Positions 60,701-64,000 of a DNA stretch of 64,000 nt are shown piece by piece. Position 1 is the first letter of the stretch. Every line of letters starts with the position of its first letter. Source of the stretch: Fremontodendron californicum. Lineage: Eukaryota > Streptophyta > Magnoliopsida > Malvales > Malvaceae. The position numbers and the translations under genes were made by a program. Below the pieces are notes generated by a model. It was not told where the DNA came from, made no database searches, and saw nothing but the letters and a program-made list of their open reading frames with translations. The stretch covers positions 3,086,001 through 3,150,000 of the forward strand of contig JAULJL010000025.1 of NCBI GenBank assembly GCA_030761205.1, given 5' to 3'.

Positions 60701-61910
60701 GTGTCTTTTATTTTAGACGGCGAATTCCGTGGACTCTTGACGAATTTGAACATGACTGTTAGCTTGGTAGCTTCTGTCTTACTCTTGAAACCTGATATAA
60801 ATTATTTAATATGCTTCACATCTGTTGCATAAATATGGTTCAGAAAGATAAACAAAGGTTCATACTGTATCTGCATGCTTATCGTTGCATGTCTCCAGCT
60901 GCAAATTACTTCATAAGCATCTCTTTTTATAGTTTAGCTACTAGATCCATTTTATTATTGACACTTATTTTGCACTTAGGTCACATTTGATGCAGCAATG
61001 CCAGAGTTTAAATTACTTTTCTATGTTGCTCCGACTCTTCATTTTTTTTGAAGTATCCGTGTCCGACGCATATCCGAACATGGGTATGAAGATATGATCC
61101 TTCATAGACCCTCAAAATACATGAAAATCTTAGAAAAAATTGAACATACCCGTGTCCGATACTCACATCCGAGTCCGAGTAACATAGGTACTTTTATGCT
61201 TCGAGTGTTTGATCAATTCTGGTTACACCTGAAAGTATTTTAAGTTAGTAAAATTTTCTTGACCTAAAAGCACTTTCAACCAAAACTAGAGTGTTGGTGC
61301 TTTTCACCAGGAAAAAAAAAAGTGCCTAAAGATTTCTAATAAGTTAAAAGGAATATGGCAACCAAACAGGGTCATCCTTTGGTCTAGTGTCTCATTATGA
61401 TGAAGTTGTTTATTACAAAATCCTTAAATTTTGAATCTCATTGATAATTAGAATCTATGTTACTACGATTCTTCATTTTTCTTGAAGTACCCATGTCCGA
61501 CACATATCCAGATATGGTATGGAGATATGATCCTCTAAAGATCCTCCAAATACATGGAAATCTTGGAAAAAATTGAACATACCCGTGTCCAACATTCACA
61601 CCCGAGTACGAATAATATAGATTAGAGTTACATTGAAGTGTTACCTCTCTAACTGTTCTACCTTGTACTCACAGCTTTGCAAATTGCGAGCTTCGCTCCA
61701 TGGTCATTGTTGACAGAAGGTAAGCTGATATATAAAACACAAACTCGTTGCCGTTTCAGGTAGTTTTATATTCGTAATACCCAATTTGGCTTGTTCATGC
61801 TTCTTATCGACTCTTTTTTTTTTTTTCTTTCTCGTTCTAGTATGATGGGATTAGACCCCTCAACAACTAATTATCCAGGAAAAGATTCCATCAGGCCTGG
61901 ATCTCCCTAG
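57727..61910 (+). CDS. Phosphoglycerate-mutase-like protein (histidine phosphatase superfamily)
   Basis: Exons: 57727-57786, 57942-58049, 58202-58281, 59158-59320, 59726-59800, 59924-60012, 60567-60686, 61675-61719, 61841-61910; 810 nt, 269 aa. It resembles Arabidopsis PGM-like proteins (At5g64460 type). The start MDTSAGPSLFPLHRCKTLHL leads to the superfamily signature LVRHAQG with nucleophile His23. The second histidine is in IAIVTHSGLL (His206), with ASPLLRTLQTA and AVELCREHLG between them, so the active site looks complete. The cofactor-dependent mutase fold is clear, but the natural substrate of this plant clade is not settled; phosphatase activity is as likely as mutase. One intron (59801-59923) uses a GC donor. 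Three MITE copies sit in its introns. No transit peptide is evident. Confidence 0.9.
58584..58704 (+). mobile_element. Short hAT-like MITE, copy F (left end missing)
   Basis: Starts within the family at GCATATCTGGACATGGG and runs to GAGTAACATAG. The left 40 or so bases, including the terminus, are replaced by unrelated sequence. It lies in an intron of the PGM-like gene. Confidence 0.8.
61021..61187 (+). mobile_element. Short hAT-like MITE, copy G
   Basis: Ends CTATGTTGCTCCGACTC and GAGTCCGAGTAACATAG; flanks TTACTTTT and GTACTTTT (7 of 8). It lies in the 988-nt intron of the PGM-like gene. Confidence 0.9.
61455..61620 (+). mobile_element. Short hAT-like MITE, copy H
   Basis: Ends CTATGTTACTACGATTC and GAGTACGAATAATATAG; flanks ATTAGAAT and ATTAGAGT (7 of 8). 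Same intron and orientation as copy G; the right end lies 54 bp before the next exon. Confidence 0.88.
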
Positions 61911-64000
61911 TGATGTTGTGGATGAGAAAGCTGAAGAAAAGAGGACTTAGATACAAAATTCCTGTCTGAACATCATGTTTAATGCTTGTGATTTAGTAAA
62001 CAGCATTGTTGGAAAACTCCATAATTGGACATGGCTTATGTTATTATACTTTAAAAATTGTCTTCGCATATGGTGATTTCAGCATGTGGTGGGTGAGGAA
62101 ATTCAACAGTGGTAATTGAGATTTACTTAGATTGTAAGTGATCTATTAAGAACCGACTTGTTGAAATTCCTGTTGTTAGCAAAGAGGTTACAGAGCCTCA
62201 GATCTTGTTTTTTATTTTATTTTTTGGATAAAGTAAAGATTTTTATTTATCTAAAAATAAATATTTGTTAACGACTTTTATTTTCTTGAATCATGTGATT
62301 AAAAGTAAAGAATTGGCTTTTATTTTTCAATGACTTTTATTTTCTTGAATCATGTGACTAAAGAATTTAACTAAATTTCAATATCATAAATGGAAACATA
62401 GGACTAGTTTAGTATTGTTGTAAAAAACTTGGGTTGGAAAAAGCTCGAGTTGAAAAATGTGTGTTTATAAAGTGTGGTGAAAAAATGTGATTTAAAAAGT
62501 TTGTGGTAAAGTGTTATAGGAAATTGAAATGTCAAAAAAGATATATTTAAAATAATAAAAGTGTAGAGATGTGAGGATAATAAAGTCAATTTACTCAAAA
62601 GACAGCTTTTAAAATCCAAAAATTATATTTTTTGACCTTTTGGTTTGGCTTTTTAAATCATGGTTTCATCAGCATAAGTCAAAATTTTTTATCTGTTTAA
62701 TATTGCGTTTACGAAAAAAAAAACAATTTTTGATCTCAAAAACTGTTTTAAAAGTAATGCTAAACGAATAGATTGTAACTTCATGTGGTTGGTAAACAAT
62801 AATTGTCGAAGCTGCCTCAGTTTTTTGCCCCGTTGGCTGGAATTAGCCGCAACCCAACAAAACTAGCAGTAAACTGGATACCACATGTGAAGCCACTTAT
62901 TTGTAAATGGATTTCTTATCACTTTAACATGTTTTACTTGTAAAAGTAAAGAATTGGCTTGAGCATATAATATTTTGATTTATTGTAAAAGTAAATCGCA
63001 TTCAAGTTAATCTATTTTTTTTATATAAAATACTTATGACGTGTATTTATTTAGAATATATTTAAAAAATTAATTATTATGCAGACACATAATACTTATA
63101 TATAAAAATAATAAATTCACTTGTAATAATAATATATATATTTTTAAATTCCACCATTGTATATGAAATAATAACTATAAAAAGAAAAACTTCAAAATTC
63201 ATTGATTTGTGGTACAAATTGAAAGGTATGGGTGATTTAGAAATCCTAAGATATGATTTAAAATTTTAATAAAAAAATAGATGTCTCTTTTGAAATCCTA
63301 AGATATGGTTTAAAAATTTAATCAAAAGTAGATGTCTCCATAGCCAGCAAGATAAAAGTCCAAATCATCTCTAAAGTTCCACCATTTTGAATAACCCTGC
63401 TGATCAGCACTCTTCCATGATTGCTATCACTGCATGTCTATTTCTTTTGTTTTGGTTAAGCCATTGCTATCACTATTTTTATGTTATTCGAATTAAAAAA
63501 TGTGTGTCAGATATGATATTTATTTTTAATTTTTTTAATACATTTATAAGATTATATCTTCGTATATATATTTAAATATTTATCAAATATAAATATTAAA
63601 TATAAATATTTTTAAAAAATAAAAAATTCGAGTAATATAAGTTAAAGCAAATATTATTGCTTTTTAGAGGATTCAACTAATGGGTCTTTTCCTCTACAAA
63701 ATGTGTGATTATAAACGGAAATCATTAGCCCACAATCGCCTTTGGATGTGTCTGACTTTAGAGTTTAGAGTGCAAATTTTCTTTTGCACAGAATTGGGAA
63801 AAGGGGTGACATTATAGTAAAAGTCTTACTTATTGTCATCTGTGAGACAGCACATGCTTAAGGATAATGACTAAAGGCATGTGCCTGCCTTGCTTCAATT
63901 TCAAAAGGTTTAAATAGTATATATCAGAATATGATCATAAATAGAAATGACAATGAGTAGAATATTTATATTTTTTTATAATATTTGAATTTATAAAATT
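61911..64000. other. 3' flank of the PGM-like gene and AT-rich spacer
   Basis: No further gene is supported. Two local tandem duplications are visible: GACTTTTATTTTCTTGAATCATGTGA at about 62274 and 62332, and a unit of about 58 bp (GAAATCCTAAGATATG..TAGATGTCTC) at about 63239 and 63291. The last 60 bases may begin another hAT-like element, cut by the window edge. Confidence 0.5.

Noticed and set aside
62404..62619. 71-codon minus-strand frame
   Set aside because: Low-complexity Phe/Leu/Ser sequence in AT-rich spacer without any supporting feature.

Overview
This window is nuclear DNA from a flowering plant, most likely a eudicot. It has long AT-rich intergenic stretches, GT-AG introns, plant-only gene families (an E-class PPR protein, a DUF7086 protein, plastid CLPP6) and many small plant transposons. 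I cannot name the species. Exon coordinates were deduced by hand from splice sites, homology and frame; all four spliced conserved genes close in frame.

Layout. 20-2047 (-): intronless PPR gene resembling Arabidopsis At3g18840. 2.2-7.1 kb: transposon-rich spacer with a complete non-autonomous hAT element and an inverted-repeat nest holding a stolen first exon of a DRIP-type RING gene. 7144-22882 (-): complete 26-exon phosphatidylinositol 4-kinase alpha gene (2016 aa). 23-29 kb: AT-rich spacer with tandem repeats, hAT elements, a decayed LINE and a 395-bp Mutator-type element. 29063-30010 (-): intronless DUF7086 gene with an EAR motif. 30-35 kb: spacer ending in a solo LTR. 35641-38836 (+): LEW1/NUS1 (255 aa). 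39.3-50.6 kb: LINE remnant, two small secreted-protein genes, a duplicated block and a Pack-MULE carrying a piece of the ribosomal protein eS25 gene. 50600-54544 (-): CLPP6 (273 aa). 57727-61910 (+): phosphoglycerate-mutase-like gene (269 aa). The remainder is an AT-rich tail.

The conserved genes are housekeeping functions: phosphoinositide synthesis at the plasma membrane, dolichol synthesis in the ER, plastid proteolysis and organelle RNA processing. LEW1 and CLPP6 also carry neighbouring locus numbers in Arabidopsis (At1g11755, At1g11750), so the pair looks like conserved microsynteny.

Three things stand out. First, the interval between LEW1 and CLPP6 contains two small genes that share a design: a TATA box about 80 nt upstream, an exon of exactly 18 signal-peptide codons, a phase-0 intron, then a second exon starting with Cys. 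One encodes 34-residue tandem repeats, and no known family was recognised. Second, a short terminal-inverted-repeat family with 8-bp target duplications occurs eight times, always in introns, and is present in every spliced conserved gene of the window. Third, two different transposon classes have each captured a host gene fragment.
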